Below are positions 9,444 to 17,759 of a stretch of DNA of 35,284 nt, piece by piece. The position numbers were made by a program, and so were the translations under genes. Source of the DNA: Opitutaceae bacterium (GTDB lineage: Bacteria > Verrucomicrobiota > Verrucomicrobiia > Opitutales > Opitutaceae); NCBI GenBank assembly GCA_023269565.1, contig JAHFTD010000018.1:1-35284 (forward strand), written 5' to 3'. Below the pieces are notes generated by a model that saw only the letters and a program-made list of their open reading frames with translations, made no database searches and was not told the origin of the DNA. Position 1 is the first letter of the stretch; each line of letters opens with the position of its first letter.

Positions 9444-11045
9444 TTATTCGAGATAGACCGGCTGGTAGAAACGCGTCCAGAGACCGTCCTGCCGCCACTC
9501 GCGGACGTTCGACTGGATGAGGAAATTCTGGACGTTGAAGTAGAGCGGCACGATGGGCAGCTCCGTCAGCAGGATGTGCTCGGCGCGTTGGTAAAGTTCC
9601 TGGCGCCGGGCGGCGTCGGTGGTGCGGCCGGCCTCGGCGACCAGCCGGTCGTAGTCGGGGTTCGACCAGCCGGGATAATTCGCGGACGCACCGGTGGCCA
9701 GATCTTCGAAGAGGTCCGAGGCGTCGTTGTAGTCGGGGATCGCCGGCAGGAAGGCGATGGCGTAGTCACCGGCGTTGAGGGCGGCGAGGTGAACCCTGGC
9801 TTCGCGCTGGACCAACGCGACCTCGAGACCCAGTTCCTGCCGCCACATCTGCTGGATGGCCTCGAGCACGGGCGAGTTGACCCAGGTCGAAACTTCCAGG
9901 CGCGGGAAACCGCGGCCGTCGGGATAGCCGGCCTCGGCGAGCAACCGGCGTGCCTCAGCGTGGTCACCGGTGACCTGTTCGCCGCCGCCTACATAACCGG
10001 CCAGACCCGGTGGAATAAAATTGAGCGCAGGCGACTGGCCGCCGAGCAGCACCTTCTCGACCAAGGCCGGCCGGTCGATGACAAGAGCGAGCGCGCGGCG
10101 CACCCGCGGGTCGCCGAGCGGGGCGCGGCGGGTGTTGAGCGCGAGGCAACGTGTCTCGGCGAGCGGGATCTGCCGGAGCACGGCGGGCTTGGTCAGCCGG
10201 TAGGCGGCGAGCTTGGTGGCCGGCACGGACAGCGTCACATCGAGTTGGCGGGCGCGGAAGGCGCGCTCCTCGCTTTCGCCGTTGTCCATGGCGACGAACC
10301 GGATTTCCGCGAGCCGCACGGCGGCGGCATCCCAATAGGCGGGGTTTTTCCGCACGACAATTTGCTGATTAGGGTGCCACACCGCGAGGGTGAACGGGCC
10401 GTTGCCGACGAAGTTGCCGGGGCGCGTCCACGCCGTGCCGCGGGGTTTTTCCAAGGTGGCGGAATGCACAGGGAGCCACGGGCCGCTGGCGGCGAGCGCG
10501 AGCAGGTGCGGCGCGGGGTGCCCAAGCGTGATGACAAGCGTGCGGTCGTCGGGCGCGGCGAAACCGACGGCGGCGAAGTCGGCCAGCTCGCCGCGGTAGA
10601 AGGCGCGGGCGTTTTTGACGGCAAAGAAGAGCTGGGCCTTGGGTGCGGCCAGCGCGGGCGTGAGCACGCGGCGGAAAGAATAGAGAAAATCGCGTGCGGT
10701 GACCGGGTCGCCGTTTGACCAATGCGCGCCGGCGCGGAGGTGGAATGTCCACGTCAGGCCGTCGGCGGACAATTCCCATTTCTCGGCCGCGCCGGGCTTC
10801 ACGCCGTGGCCGTCGGGCGCAGGCGTGACGAGGCCCTCGCTGAGCGCGCGGAGAACAAAGAATTCATCGGGCAGCGTGGCGAGCTGGGGGTCGAGCGTGG
10901 CGGGCTCGTTGCGCTGGCTGACACGCAGCACTTGCAAGGAGGCGGCAGACACGGACGGCTCGCGACGATGGCAGCCCGCGAGCAATGCGCCGATGGCCAA
11001 CCCGGCGAGAATGGCGGCGCGGAGCCTACGGTTCGAGTCTGACAT
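9444..11045 (-). CDS. oligopeptide-binding lipoprotein (SBP family 5), second tandem copy
   Basis: About 533 residues from the ATG at 11045, chosen because it opens a clean lipoprotein signal (MSDSNRRLRAAILAGLAIGA then LLAGC, Cys25). This start lies inside the last codons of the preceding copy, a 20-base overlap that suggests translational coupling. Recognisable family 5 blocks are ATLDPQLATLPDEFFV, WELSADGLTWTFHL, HWSNGDPVTARDFLYSF, NGPFTLAVW and LLAEAGYPDGRGFP. The C-terminal lobe differs most from the other copies around the ligand-contact region (FLPAIPDYNDASDLFED), so its peptides may differ. Confidence 0.9.
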   Translation of the reverse strand: MSDSNRRLRAAILAGLAIGALLAGCHRREPSVSAASLQVLRVSQRNEPATLDPQLATLPDEFFVLRALSEGLVTPAPDGHGVKPGAAEKWELSADGLTWTFHLRAGAHWSNGDPVTARDFLYSFRRVLTPALAAPKAQLFFAVKNARAFYRGELADFAAVGFAAPDDRTLVITLGHPAPHLLALAASGPWLPVHSATLEKPRGTAWTRPGNFVGNGPFTLAVWHPNQQIVVRKNPAYWDAAAVRLAEIRFVAMDNGESEERAFRARQLDVTLSVPATKLAAYRLTKPAVLRQIPLAETRCLALNTRRAPLGDPRVRRALALVIDRPALVEKVLLGGQSPALNFIPPGLAGYVGGGEQVTGDHAEARRLLAEAGYPDGRGFPRLEVSTWVNSPVLEAIQQMWRQELGLEVALVQREARVHLAALNAGDYAIAFLPAIPDYNDASDLFEDLATGASANYPGWSNPDYDRLVAEAGRTTDAARRQELYQRAEHILLTELPIVPLYFNVQNFLIQSNVREWRQDGLWTRFYQPVYLE

Positions 11046-12642
11046 GCCGGTAATCAATATGGTCCATCGGGCTCGGGTGCCAGTCCTTGACGGAGGGCTG
11101 CTGCAGATAGACGTGGGTGTTGAAATAAATCGGGGCGATGGGCGCGGCGTCGAGCATGAGCGTCTCGGCCTGCTGGAGGAGCGCGGCGCGGGCGGCGAGG
11201 TCGGCGGTGGCGGCGGCACGATTCATGAGCGCGTCGTAGTCGGCGCTGCCCCAGCCGGTGTGGTTGTTGCCGGCGTCACTGCGCCAGAGGTCGAGGAAGG
11301 TGGTGGCGTCGAGGTAGTCGCCGACCCAGTCGGAGAGGAGGATCTGGTAGTTGCCGGTGCGGCGGTTGGCGAAGACGACCTTGTATTCCTGGTTGACGAG
11401 GCGGACGTCGAGCCCGAGGTCGCGGCGCCACATTTCCTGGATGGCCTCGGCGACGAGGCGGATGATCTCACTGTTGTTGTAAAGGATCTCGAGCGGCGGC
11501 AGGCCGCGGCCGTCGGGATGGCCGGCCTCGGCGAGCAGTCGGCGCGCGGCGGCGAGGTCGTGCAGCGGGCGCACGGGCTGCGTGTAATCCGGCATCTCGG
11601 GTGGCACGAGCGTGGCGGCGGGGCGCTGGCCGCCCTGCAGGACTTTTTCCGCGATGAGCTGGCGGTCAATGGCGAGCGAGAGCGCGCGGCGGAGTCGGAC
11701 GTCGTCGAGCGGGGCACGGCGGGTGTTGAGGCGGAAGAAATAGGTGTCGAGGTAGGGGTCGACGCGGAGCGAGGGCGACTGTTCGCGGCGGTAGGCGGCG
11801 ACCTTGCCCAGCGGCAGGCTCCACGTGATGTGGAGCTGTCCGGCGCGAAAGCCGCGCTCCTCGACGTCGACGCTCTCCGTCGGGTAGAAGATGATGGTGT
11901 TCACCTTCACGTTGGCGCGATCCCAGTAGGTGGGGGACCGATCGGCGACGATGCGCTGGTGCGGCGACCACTCCTTGATCATGAACGGCCCGCTCGTGAC
12001 GATGCGGCCGGGGCGGGTCCACGGTATGCCGCGGCGGTAGGCGTCGCCGACGGCGGCAATGCTGCGCAAATGCACCGGCCGCCAGGGGGAATTGAGCAGG
12101 ATCTGGAGAAAATACGGCGCAGGCTGCGCGAGTGTGACGACCAGGGTGTGCGGCCCGGGCGCGGCGACACCGACGGTGGCAAAGTCGGTTGTGCGGCCCT
12201 TGTTGAAATCCTCCGCGCCCCGGATGATGTAGAAAAGATACGCGTAGTCGGCGGCGAGCGAGGGCGTGAGCATCCGCCGCCACGAGTCCACGCAGTCCTG
12301 CGCCGTGATCGGGTCGCCGTTGGTCCAGACCGCAGTCGCGCGCAGGTGAAAGGTGTAGACGAGGCCGTCGGGCGAGACGTCCCAGCGCTCGGCGAGCGCG
12401 GGCACGGGCTTGAGCGTGGCCGGGTCGAAGCTGACCAGCGGTTCGAACAGCGCGTGGATGACCTTGGCCTCGCCAATGCCGGTGACGACGTGCGGGTCCA
12501 GGTCGGTGGGCTCGGACCCGATGCTGAAGTGCAGCACGCCGTCGCGGTTGCCGTTGGCGACGGCGGTCTCGCGCCGGGCGCAGCCGCCAGCAAGCAGCAG
12601 CGCCGCCAGCGCCGCGAGAAGAAAGGTGAGCCCGCGACTCAT
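11026..12642 (-). CDS. oligopeptide-binding lipoprotein (SBP family 5), first tandem copy
   Basis: About 538 residues. The ATG at 12642 overlaps the ispF stop (TGATG), and a GTG one codon upstream is an alternative. The signal MSRGLTFLLAALAALLLAGG ends in a lipidated cysteine (AGGC). Family 5 blocks are clear: PTDLDPH, PVPALAERWDVSPDGLVYTF, WTNGDPITAQDC and LLAEAGHPDGRGLP. It sits directly behind the isoprenoid genes and in front of three paralogues. As the first copy of the array it should be translated in step with ispF, an unusual pairing of a biosynthetic enzyme with a transport protein. Confidence 0.9.
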   Translation of the reverse strand: MSRGLTFLLAALAALLLAGGCARRETAVANGNRDGVLHFSIGSEPTDLDPHVVTGIGEAKVIHALFEPLVSFDPATLKPVPALAERWDVSPDGLVYTFHLRATAVWTNGDPITAQDCVDSWRRMLTPSLAADYAYLFYIIRGAEDFNKGRTTDFATVGVAAPGPHTLVVTLAQPAPYFLQILLNSPWRPVHLRSIAAVGDAYRRGIPWTRPGRIVTSGPFMIKEWSPHQRIVADRSPTYWDRANVKVNTIIFYPTESVDVEERGFRAGQLHITWSLPLGKVAAYRREQSPSLRVDPYLDTYFFRLNTRRAPLDDVRLRRALSLAIDRQLIAEKVLQGGQRPAATLVPPEMPDYTQPVRPLHDLAAARRLLAEAGHPDGRGLPPLEILYNNSEIIRLVAEAIQEMWRRDLGLDVRLVNQEYKVVFANRRTGNYQILLSDWVGDYLDATTFLDLWRSDAGNNHTGWGSADYDALMNRAAATADLAARAALLQQAETLMLDAAPIAPIYFNTHVYLQQPSVKDWHPSPMDHIDYRHVRLEP

Positions 12643-13130
12643 CACTTGCCGATGAGGCAGACGGCGTGCGCGGCGATGGCGTGGCCGCGGCCGATGTCGT
12701 CCATGCCCTCGTTGGTGGTGGCCTTGATGCCGATGGCGTCGACCGAGAGGCCGGTGGTGCGGGCGAGCGCAACCTTCATCTCGTCGATGCGCGGGCCGAT
12801 GTGGGGTTTTTCCGCGATAAGCGTCACATCGACGTTAACGGGGTGCCAGCCGCCGTCGTGCAGCGCGCGGACGACTTTCCTGAGCAACACCTGCGAGTCA
12901 GCGCCCTGCCAGGCGGGGTCGGTGTTGGGAAAATAATGGCCGATATCGGGCAGACCCGCGGCGCCGAGCAGGGCGTCGCAGACGGCGTGGGTGAGCGCGT
13001 CGGCATCGGAATGGCCCTCGAGCCCGAAGCCGCAGTCGAACCAGACGCCGCCGAGCACGAGGCGCCGGCCGACGACGATCCGGTGGATGTCATAGCCATG
13101 GCCGACCCGGAAATGGAGGGGAGGTGTCAT
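12642..13130 (-). CDS. ispF: 2-C-methyl-D-erythritol 2,4-cyclodiphosphate synthase
   Basis: Fifth step of the MEP isoprenoid pathway: cyclises CDP-methylerythritol 2-phosphate with loss of CMP, in the cytoplasm, normally as a trimer. The protein has 162 residues, the usual IspF length, from the ATG at 13130. GHGYDIHR gives the metal ligands Asp14 and His16, and LEGHSDADALTHAV supplies the third (His48). IGIKATTNEGMDDIGRG matches the C-terminal CMP-binding region. The start overlaps the ispD stop in ATGA, so the consecutive pathway genes are translationally coupled. Confidence 0.96.
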   Translation of the reverse strand: MTPPLHFRVGHGYDIHRIVVGRRLVLGGVWFDCGFGLEGHSDADALTHAVCDALLGAAGLPDIGHYFPNTDPAWQGADSQVLLRKVVRALHDGGWHPVNVDVTLIAEKPHIGPRIDEMKVALARTTGLSVDAIGIKATTNEGMDDIGRGHAIAAHAVCLIGK

Positions 13131-13804
13131 GCGGTTGAAGATAAGAGGAATTCCAACCACGGCAAATCGGCCGGCGTGGTGAGCTTCGGGTTGGGGTGGG
13201 GATTCTCGAGCAGGGCGACGTGATGGTGGAGCAACTCGACCGCCGCGGCGTCGTCGGTGATGCGGAGTTTCCGCGCCGCGACACGGGCGTAGGCACGGCA
13301 GATGAGGCGGCGCGAAAAGACCTGCGGCGTCTCCATCGCCCAAAGGTGGCGGCGGTCGAGTGTGCGCAGCCGGCCGGCGCCGCGATGGTCCTTGATGGTG
13401 TCGGTGACGCGGTGGGCGAGCACGACGGCGTTCTCGCGGCGGACGATCTTATGGAGCGCGACCAACTGATCGGGCCGCACGAGCGGGCGGGCGCAGTCGT
13501 GGATGAAGACGTAGCGCACGTCGTCCGGCAGCTCGGCGAGCGCGGCGGCGACGGAATCCTGGCGCTCGCGGCCGCCCGGAACGAAGACCGTGGGCGTGGG
13601 CGCGTAGGCGGAGAGCTCGATGAGCTGGCGCTGGTCGCGGTAGGTGACGACGAAGAAATCGGCGACGAGGCTGCGGTAGAACGCACTGGCGGAGTGGGCG
13701 AAGACGGGTTTGCCGGCGAGCAGCGCGAGAATCTTGTCGTCCACCGCGCCGTTCATGCGTGTGCCGCTGCCGGCGGCGAGGAGGATGGCGGCGGTGCGAC
13801 TCAT
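13127..13804 (-). CDS. ispD: 2-C-methyl-D-erythritol 4-phosphate cytidylyltransferase
   Basis: Third step of the MEP pathway: joins CTP and methylerythritol phosphate to give CDP-methylerythritol. The protein has 225 residues with the nucleotidyltransferase loop LLAAGSGTRM (8-17), GGRERQDSVAAAL for CTP contact, HDCARPLV (Asp103, Arg106) for metal and phosphate, and VTDTIK. The start ATG at 13804 overlaps the pyrF stop as ATGA, and the stop overlaps the ispF start the same way. Separate ispD and ispF genes side by side, rather than the fused IspDF of some proteobacteria, are the arrangement here. Confidence 0.96.
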   Translation of the reverse strand: MSRTAAILLAAGSGTRMNGAVDDKILALLAGKPVFAHSASAFYRSLVADFFVVTYRDQRQLIELSAYAPTPTVFVPGGRERQDSVAAALAELPDDVRYVFIHDCARPLVRPDQLVALHKIVRRENAVVLAHRVTDTIKDHRGAGRLRTLDRRHLWAMETPQVFSRRLICRAYARVAARKLRITDDAAAVELLHHHVALLENPHPNPKLTTPADLPWLEFLLSSTA

Positions 13805-14499
13805 GCGCGCGCGAGTTCCTCGAGGATCCACTTGGCTGCGAGGCCCGGATCGGGGGCCTGGAGGATCGGGCGGCCGACGACGATGTAGCTGGCACCAGCG
13901 CTCGCGGCGTCGGCGGGGGTCATGACGCGCTTCTGGTCGTCGGCGCCGGTGTGGTCCAGCGGGCGGATGCCGGGGGTGACGAGCTGTATCTCCGCGGGCA
14001 GCCGCGCGCGGAGCAGGGCAACCTCCAGCGGCGAGCAGACGAGCCCGCGCAGCCCGGAGTCGGCCGCGAGCTGGCCGAGGCGCACGACCTGCTCGGCGGC
14101 GGGCGCGGCGACACCGGTTTCCTGCAGGCCGGCGGCGTCCATCGAGGTGAGCACGGTGACGCCGAGAAGGAGGAGCCGCGGGTTGTGCTGCTGCTGCGCG
14201 GCGAGCGCGGCGCGCAGCATCTCGCCTCCGCCGGCGGTGTGGAGCGTGAGCATCGAGATGGGCAGCGGGCAGAGCGACTCGACCGCTCTGGCGACGGTGT
14301 TGGGGATGTCGTGCAGCTTGAGGTCGAGGAAGACACTGAAGCCCATGCCGGCGACCTCGCGCACGTAGTTCGGGCCGTAGGCGGTGAAGAGCTGGAGCCC
14401 GATCTTCACCCAGCGCACCTTGCCGCGCACCTGGCGGAGAATGGGCGCGGCGGTTTCGCGCGTGGGGACATCGAGGGCCAAAATTAGGTCGCAAGCCAT
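13801..14499 (-). CDS. pyrF: orotidine 5'-phosphate decarboxylase
   Basis: Last step of UMP synthesis, converting OMP to UMP. At 232 residues it has the length of the bacterial group I enzyme. The catalytic Asp-Lys-Asp triad is visible in DLKLHDIPNTV. Phosphate-binding parts are VTPGIRP and GASYIVVGRPI near the C-terminus. LILALDVP at the N-terminus is the usual first strand. It is the first gene of the minus-strand run and overlaps ispD by four bases. Only about 50-60 bases separate its start from that of ispE on the opposite strand, so its promoter must lie in that spacer or inside ispE. Confidence 0.96.
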   Translation of the reverse strand: MACDLILALDVPTRETAAPILRQVRGKVRWVKIGLQLFTAYGPNYVREVAGMGFSVFLDLKLHDIPNTVARAVESLCPLPISMLTLHTAGGGEMLRAALAAQQQHNPRLLLLGVTVLTSMDAAGLQETGVAAPAAEQVVRLGQLAADSGLRGLVCSPLEVALLRARLPAEIQLVTPGIRPLDHTGADDQKRVMTPADAASAGASYIVVGRPILQAPDPGLAAKWILEELARA

Positions 14500-14513
14500 G
14501 ATGGGAGACGGCT

Positions 14514-14552
14514 AGCGTGGCGGGGAATTCCGCCCACCGCCACGCTTTTTTT
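14514..14552 (+). promoter_or_regulatory. terminator-like hairpin in the divergent pyrF/ispE spacer
   Basis: AGCGTGGCGG (14514-14523) and CCGCCACGCT (14537-14546) are perfect reverse complements with a 13-base loop, followed by seven T residues (14546-14552). By shape this is an intrinsic terminator on the plus strand. No plus-strand gene lies upstream for it to end, and it stops within ten bases of the ispE start. An alternative inner hairpin (GGCGG with CCGCC at 14530-14534) overlaps the outer one. Possible roles are attenuation of ispE or blocking of stray antisense transcripts leaving pyrF. The structure is seen; the function is inferred. Confidence 0.55.
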
Positions 14553-14559
14553 GCGCGCC

Positions 14560-15450
14560 GTGACCGTCTTTTCCCCCGCCAAGCTCAATTTCTTCCTCGC
14601 CGTCACCGGCCGGCGGCCCGACGGCTACCACGAGCTGGTGTCGGTGGCCGCGCTGCTGGATTTCGGTGATGAGCTTCAAGTTGAAGGATCCAGAATTCAG
14701 AATCCAGAATCCAGCAGGTTCACTCTGGAATGTGACTCGGCTGATGTGCCGGTGGACGGCACGAATCTGGTGCTGAAGGCGGCGGCGGCCTTCGCCGCGG
14801 CGACGGGCTGGCGGGGCGGGGCGGCCTTCCGGCTGACGAAACGCATCCCTCTGGGCGCGGGTCTCGGCGGCGGCAGCAGCAACGCCGTGGCGGCGCTGCG
14901 CGCGCTCAACCAGCTCACTGGCGGCGCGGCCGGCGAGGCGCAACTGGCGGATATCGCCGCGACACTCGGCGCGGACTGTCCGCTGTTCCTGCCCGACGGG
15001 CCGGTGGTGATGCGCGGACGCGGCGAACGGGTGGAGCTTCTGCCCGCGGCGGCGGCGGCGCGGCTGCGCGGGCGGCGCGTGCTGCTCTTCAAGCCGGACT
15101 TTCCGATCAGCACCGCGTGGGCGTATGACAGGATGGCGGCGGAGGCACCGCGGCAATACGTGGCGACCGACGCGGCCGAGGCGCGGCTGACGGCGTGGCG
15201 GCAGAGCAACGCGCCGGCGGAGGAGCTTTTGTTCAACAACATGGAGGGCGTGGCATTCGCCAAATTCATCGCGCTGCCGGTGCTGTTGGAAAAAATCCGC
15301 CGCGAGTTTGGCGTCGCAACGCAGCTGAGCGGCAGCGGCAGCGCCTGCTTCGCACTGCTGCGTGACGATTTCGTGGCGGCGCCGCTCGCCGCCTGCATCC
15401 GCGAGTGCTGGGGGCCGGGGGCGTTCCTGCGGGAAGCGCGGCTGGCCTAG
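14560..15450 (+). CDS. ispE: 4-diphosphocytidyl-2-C-methyl-D-erythritol kinase
   Basis: Fourth MEP-pathway step: phosphorylates CDP-methylerythritol with ATP, bridging IspD and IspF. A GHMP kinase of about 296 residues. FSPAKLNFFLAVTGRRPDGYH is the family N-terminus, PLGAGLGGGSSN is the ATP loop, and LSGSGSACFAL is the C-terminal GHMP motif. I prefer the GTG at 14560, which gives MTVFSPAKLN; a TTG at 14551 is possible but lies in the T-tract of the hairpin. Residues about 44-53 (SRIQNPESSR) are encoded by an in-frame heptamer repeat and lengthen the loop after LLDFGDELQVEG. The rest of the enzyme looks intact, so the insertion is probably tolerated on the surface. Confidence 0.95.
   Translation: MTVFSPAKLNFFLAVTGRRPDGYHELVSVAALLDFGDELQVEGSRIQNPESSRFTLECDSADVPVDGTNLVLKAAAAFAAATGWRGGAAFRLTKRIPLGAGLGGGSSNAVAALRALNQLTGGAAGEAQLADIAATLGADCPLFLPDGPVVMRGRGERVELLPAAAAARLRGRRVLLFKPDFPISTAWAYDRMAAEAPRQYVATDAAEARLTAWRQSNAPAEELLFNNMEGVAFAKFIALPVLLEKIRREFGVATQLSGSGSACFALLRDDFVAAPLAACIRECWGPGAFLREARLA
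14686..14718. repeat. heptamer repeat, copy B, inside the ispE coding sequence
   Basis: Units CAGAATT (14691), CAGAATC (14698), CAGAATC (14705) and CAGCAGG (14712), preceded by GGATC. On the opposite strand it begins CCTGCTGGATTCTGG and matches copy A (4108-4142) at 28 of the first 31 bases. The repeat keeps the reading frame and encodes about ten residues in a region where IspE homologues have a short beta-hairpin. Confidence 0.8.
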
Positions 15451-15516
15451 TTCCGCATTGACCGCGCCGGACGGGGGGAGGTTAATCCCCGCGCCGGCTG
15501 CGCCGGCCAACACCGC

Positions 15517-17280
15517 ATGGAACCACGCGCCCCAAGCGAATTCGTCGTCCAGGGCATCGCCGCATCCGCGGGCATCGCCTACGGGCCGGCGTTCCTCTAC
15601 CTGCAGAACGAGCTGGAGGTGCCGCGCTACACGGTCGAGCCCGGCAAACTCGCGGCGGAAATCGCGCGCTTCGACCAGGCGCTGGTCACCACCCGGCAGC
15701 AGATCTCGCGCATCCAGGCGCAGGTGAAGCAGAACCTCAGCGAGGAGGAGGCGCTGATCTTCGATGCGCACCAGATGGTGCTCGAGGACCAGGCGCTCAT
15801 CGGCGAGACGCTGCGCGAACTGGAGGCGACCGGCCTGAACATCGAGACTTGCTTCAATACCGTCGCGCAGCGCTACATCGCGGCCTTTGCGGAGATCGAC
15901 GACGAATACTTGCGCGAACGCGCGGCCGACATCAAGGACGTCACGAAGCGCCTGCTGCACGTGCTGCTCGGCCAGACGGCGGCCAATCTCACCGGGCTCG
16001 TCGAGCAGCGGATCATCGTGGCCCATGACATCTCGCCCTCGGAAGCGGCTGGCATCGACCGCAGCTCGGCGCTCGGCATCGTGACCGACATCGGCAGCCG
16101 CACCAGCCACGCTGTCATCGTCGCCCGCTCGATGAAAATCCCCGCGGTCGTCGGCGCGCGTGACCTGACCACGAAGGTGCAGAGCGGCGACCGGCTGATT
16201 GTCGACGGCTACGAGGGCGTCGTGATCGTCCATCCCACCGAGGCGACGCTGCTGCGCTACGGGAAGATCGAGGCGGAGAAAAAATCCTTCGAGTCGCGGC
16301 TGCTGGCGGCCAACGAACTGCCGGCTGAGACACTCGACGGCGTGCGCGTGACGCTGCGCGCCAACATCGAGAAGCCCGACGAGGTCGCGCTCGTGCGCCA
16401 TTACCGCGGCGAGGGCGTGGGGCTCTACCGCACGGAGTTCCTGTTCCTCAACTCCCCGACGGTGCCGACCGAGGAGGAACAATACGCCGCCTACCGCGCG
16501 ATTGTCGAGGGCCTCGCGCCCGCGCCGGTGACGATCCGCACGCTCGACCTCGGCGGCGACAAGCCCCTGCCCGGCGACCTGCAGCTCGGCGGCCCCGAGG
16601 CCAACCCGTTCCTCGGCTTCCGCGCCATCCGCATGTGCCTCGAGCACCCGGAACTCTTCAAGGACCAGCTCCGCGCCATCCTCCGCGCCAGCGCGCACGG
16701 CCGGGTGGAGCTGATGTATCCGATGATCAGCGGCGCCGAGGAGCTCGACCGCGCCAACGCGCTGCTCGACGAGGCCCGCGCCGAGCTGCGGGCGCGCGGC
16801 CAGGCGTTCGACGAGAAACTGCGCACCGGCGCGATGATCGAGATCCCCAGCGCCGCGCTCGTGGCCGACCTGCTCGCCCCGAAATGCGACTTCTTCAGCC
16901 TCGGCACCAACGACCTCATCCAATACCTGCTCGCCATCGACCGTGGCAACCACCGCATCGCGCACCTCTACGACCCGTCGCATCCCGCCGTGCTGCGCGT
17001 GCTCAAGCTGGTGATCGACGCCGCGCAGCGGCACCGCATCAAGGTCGGCCTCTGTGGCGAGATGGCGGGCGACCCCGTCTACGCCCCGCTGCTGCTCGGC
17101 CTCGGCGTCGACGAGCTGAGCATGACGCCCCCGCTGCTGCCCGCCGTGAAATTCCTCATCCGCAACACCAAGTTTTCCGACGCGAAGAAACTCGCCGCCG
17201 AGGCGCTCGCGCAGACCGACCCGCGCCAGACCTACGCCCTCATCGAGGCCTTCTACCGCGCGCGGGTGCGGGCGGAGTGA
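15517..17280 (+). CDS. ptsI: phosphoenolpyruvate-protein phosphotransferase (PTS Enzyme I)
   Basis: Transfers phosphate from PEP to HPr at the head of the phosphotransferase system. At 587 residues it is the standard Enzyme I length. The N-terminal domain carries the phosphorylated histidine in GSRTSHAVIVARS (His198). The PEP-binding barrel has GVGLYRTEFLFLN and GGDKPLPGD, and the catalytic cysteine is in GLCGEMAGDP (Cys513). No HPr or Enzyme II gene is nearby, so it may serve a regulatory PTS or partners elsewhere. It starts 66 bases after ispE on the same strand. No ribosome-binding site is visible. The last housekeeping gene before the accessory island. Confidence 0.95.
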   Translation: MEPRAPSEFVVQGIAASAGIAYGPAFLYLQNELEVPRYTVEPGKLAAEIARFDQALVTTRQQISRIQAQVKQNLSEEEALIFDAHQMVLEDQALIGETLRELEATGLNIETCFNTVAQRYIAAFAEIDDEYLRERAADIKDVTKRLLHVLLGQTAANLTGLVEQRIIVAHDISPSEAAGIDRSSALGIVTDIGSRTSHAVIVARSMKIPAVVGARDLTTKVQSGDRLIVDGYEGVVIVHPTEATLLRYGKIEAEKKSFESRLLAANELPAETLDGVRVTLRANIEKPDEVALVRHYRGEGVGLYRTEFLFLNSPTVPTEEEQYAAYRAIVEGLAPAPVTIRTLDLGGDKPLPGDLQLGGPEANPFLGFRAIRMCLEHPELFKDQLRAILRASAHGRVELMYPMISGAEELDRANALLDEARAELRARGQAFDEKLRTGAMIEIPSAALVADLLAPKCDFFSLGTNDLIQYLLAIDRGNHRIAHLYDPSHPAVLRVLKLVIDAAQRHRIKVGLCGEMAGDPVYAPLLLGLGVDELSMTPPLLPAVKFLIRNTKFSDAKKLAAEALAQTDPRQTYALIEAFYRARVRAE

Positions 17281-17338
17281 GGGCCGCGGCTCTTCTTGCG
17301 CGTTGACGCCCGCCCGCCGCTGCGCCTGACTGCCGTCC

Positions 17339-17690
17339 GTGCCTCGCAAGCAAACGTCAGCTTCTGCGGGCGCGGCGGCAGACAAGGGCCGGTCTGCCGT
17401 TCGCCCCGTCACTCCCAAGGCGCGGGCCGTGCGCGAAGAGCCCGGCCCCCTACACCGCGGGCCGCCCGTCCGCGCTGCTCGACACCCGCGTCATCTACTG
17501 CGGCGACAACCTCGACCAGCTGAGGAAGCTGCCCGCTGCCTGCGTGGACCTCGTCTATATCGACCCGCCGTTCAACTCCAACCGCAACTACGAGGTGTTC
17601 TGGGGCGAGGCGAAGGAGATGCGCGCCTTCGACGACCGGCACGAGAGCACCAAGGCCTACATCGACTACATGCGCCCGCGCTGCGTCGAA
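17339..17690 (+). pseudogene. 5' remnant of a DNA methyltransferase gene (frameshifted, truncated)
   Basis: From a GTG at 17339 a basic, alanine-rich N-terminus (VPRKQTSASAGAAADKGRSA...) runs to EEPGP. The frame then breaks at a run of five Cs (17446-17450). With one C fewer, the reading continues as YTAGRPSALLDTRVIYCGDN, then the catalytic YIDPPFNSNRNYEVFWGE and RHESTKAYIDYMRPRCVE. DPPF plus the flanking motif is typical of type III-like (beta-class) site-specific methyltransferases. After about 17690 homology stops and an unrelated sequence ends in a stop at 17705-17707. The SAM-binding FxGxG and the rest of the fold are absent, so this piece cannot work. Confidence 0.8.
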
Positions 17691-17759
17691 CGTTTACTTG
17701 GCGCATGACATCGGTTCTATTGACTCAACCAGCATTGTGCGGACATTGACCGTATCTTT

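Noticed and set aside
15487-15516. GCCGGC/GCCGGC inverted repeat between ispE and ptsI as a terminator
   Set aside because: The stem is short, made of repeated GC-rich triplets common in this DNA, and no T-run follows.
17720-17758. Promoter for the R-M operon (TTGACT at 17720, TTGACC at 17746, TATCTT at 17753)
   Set aside because: No pair of hexamers has a 16-18 base spacing, so no promoter is claimed, although one must lie in this AT-richer stretch.
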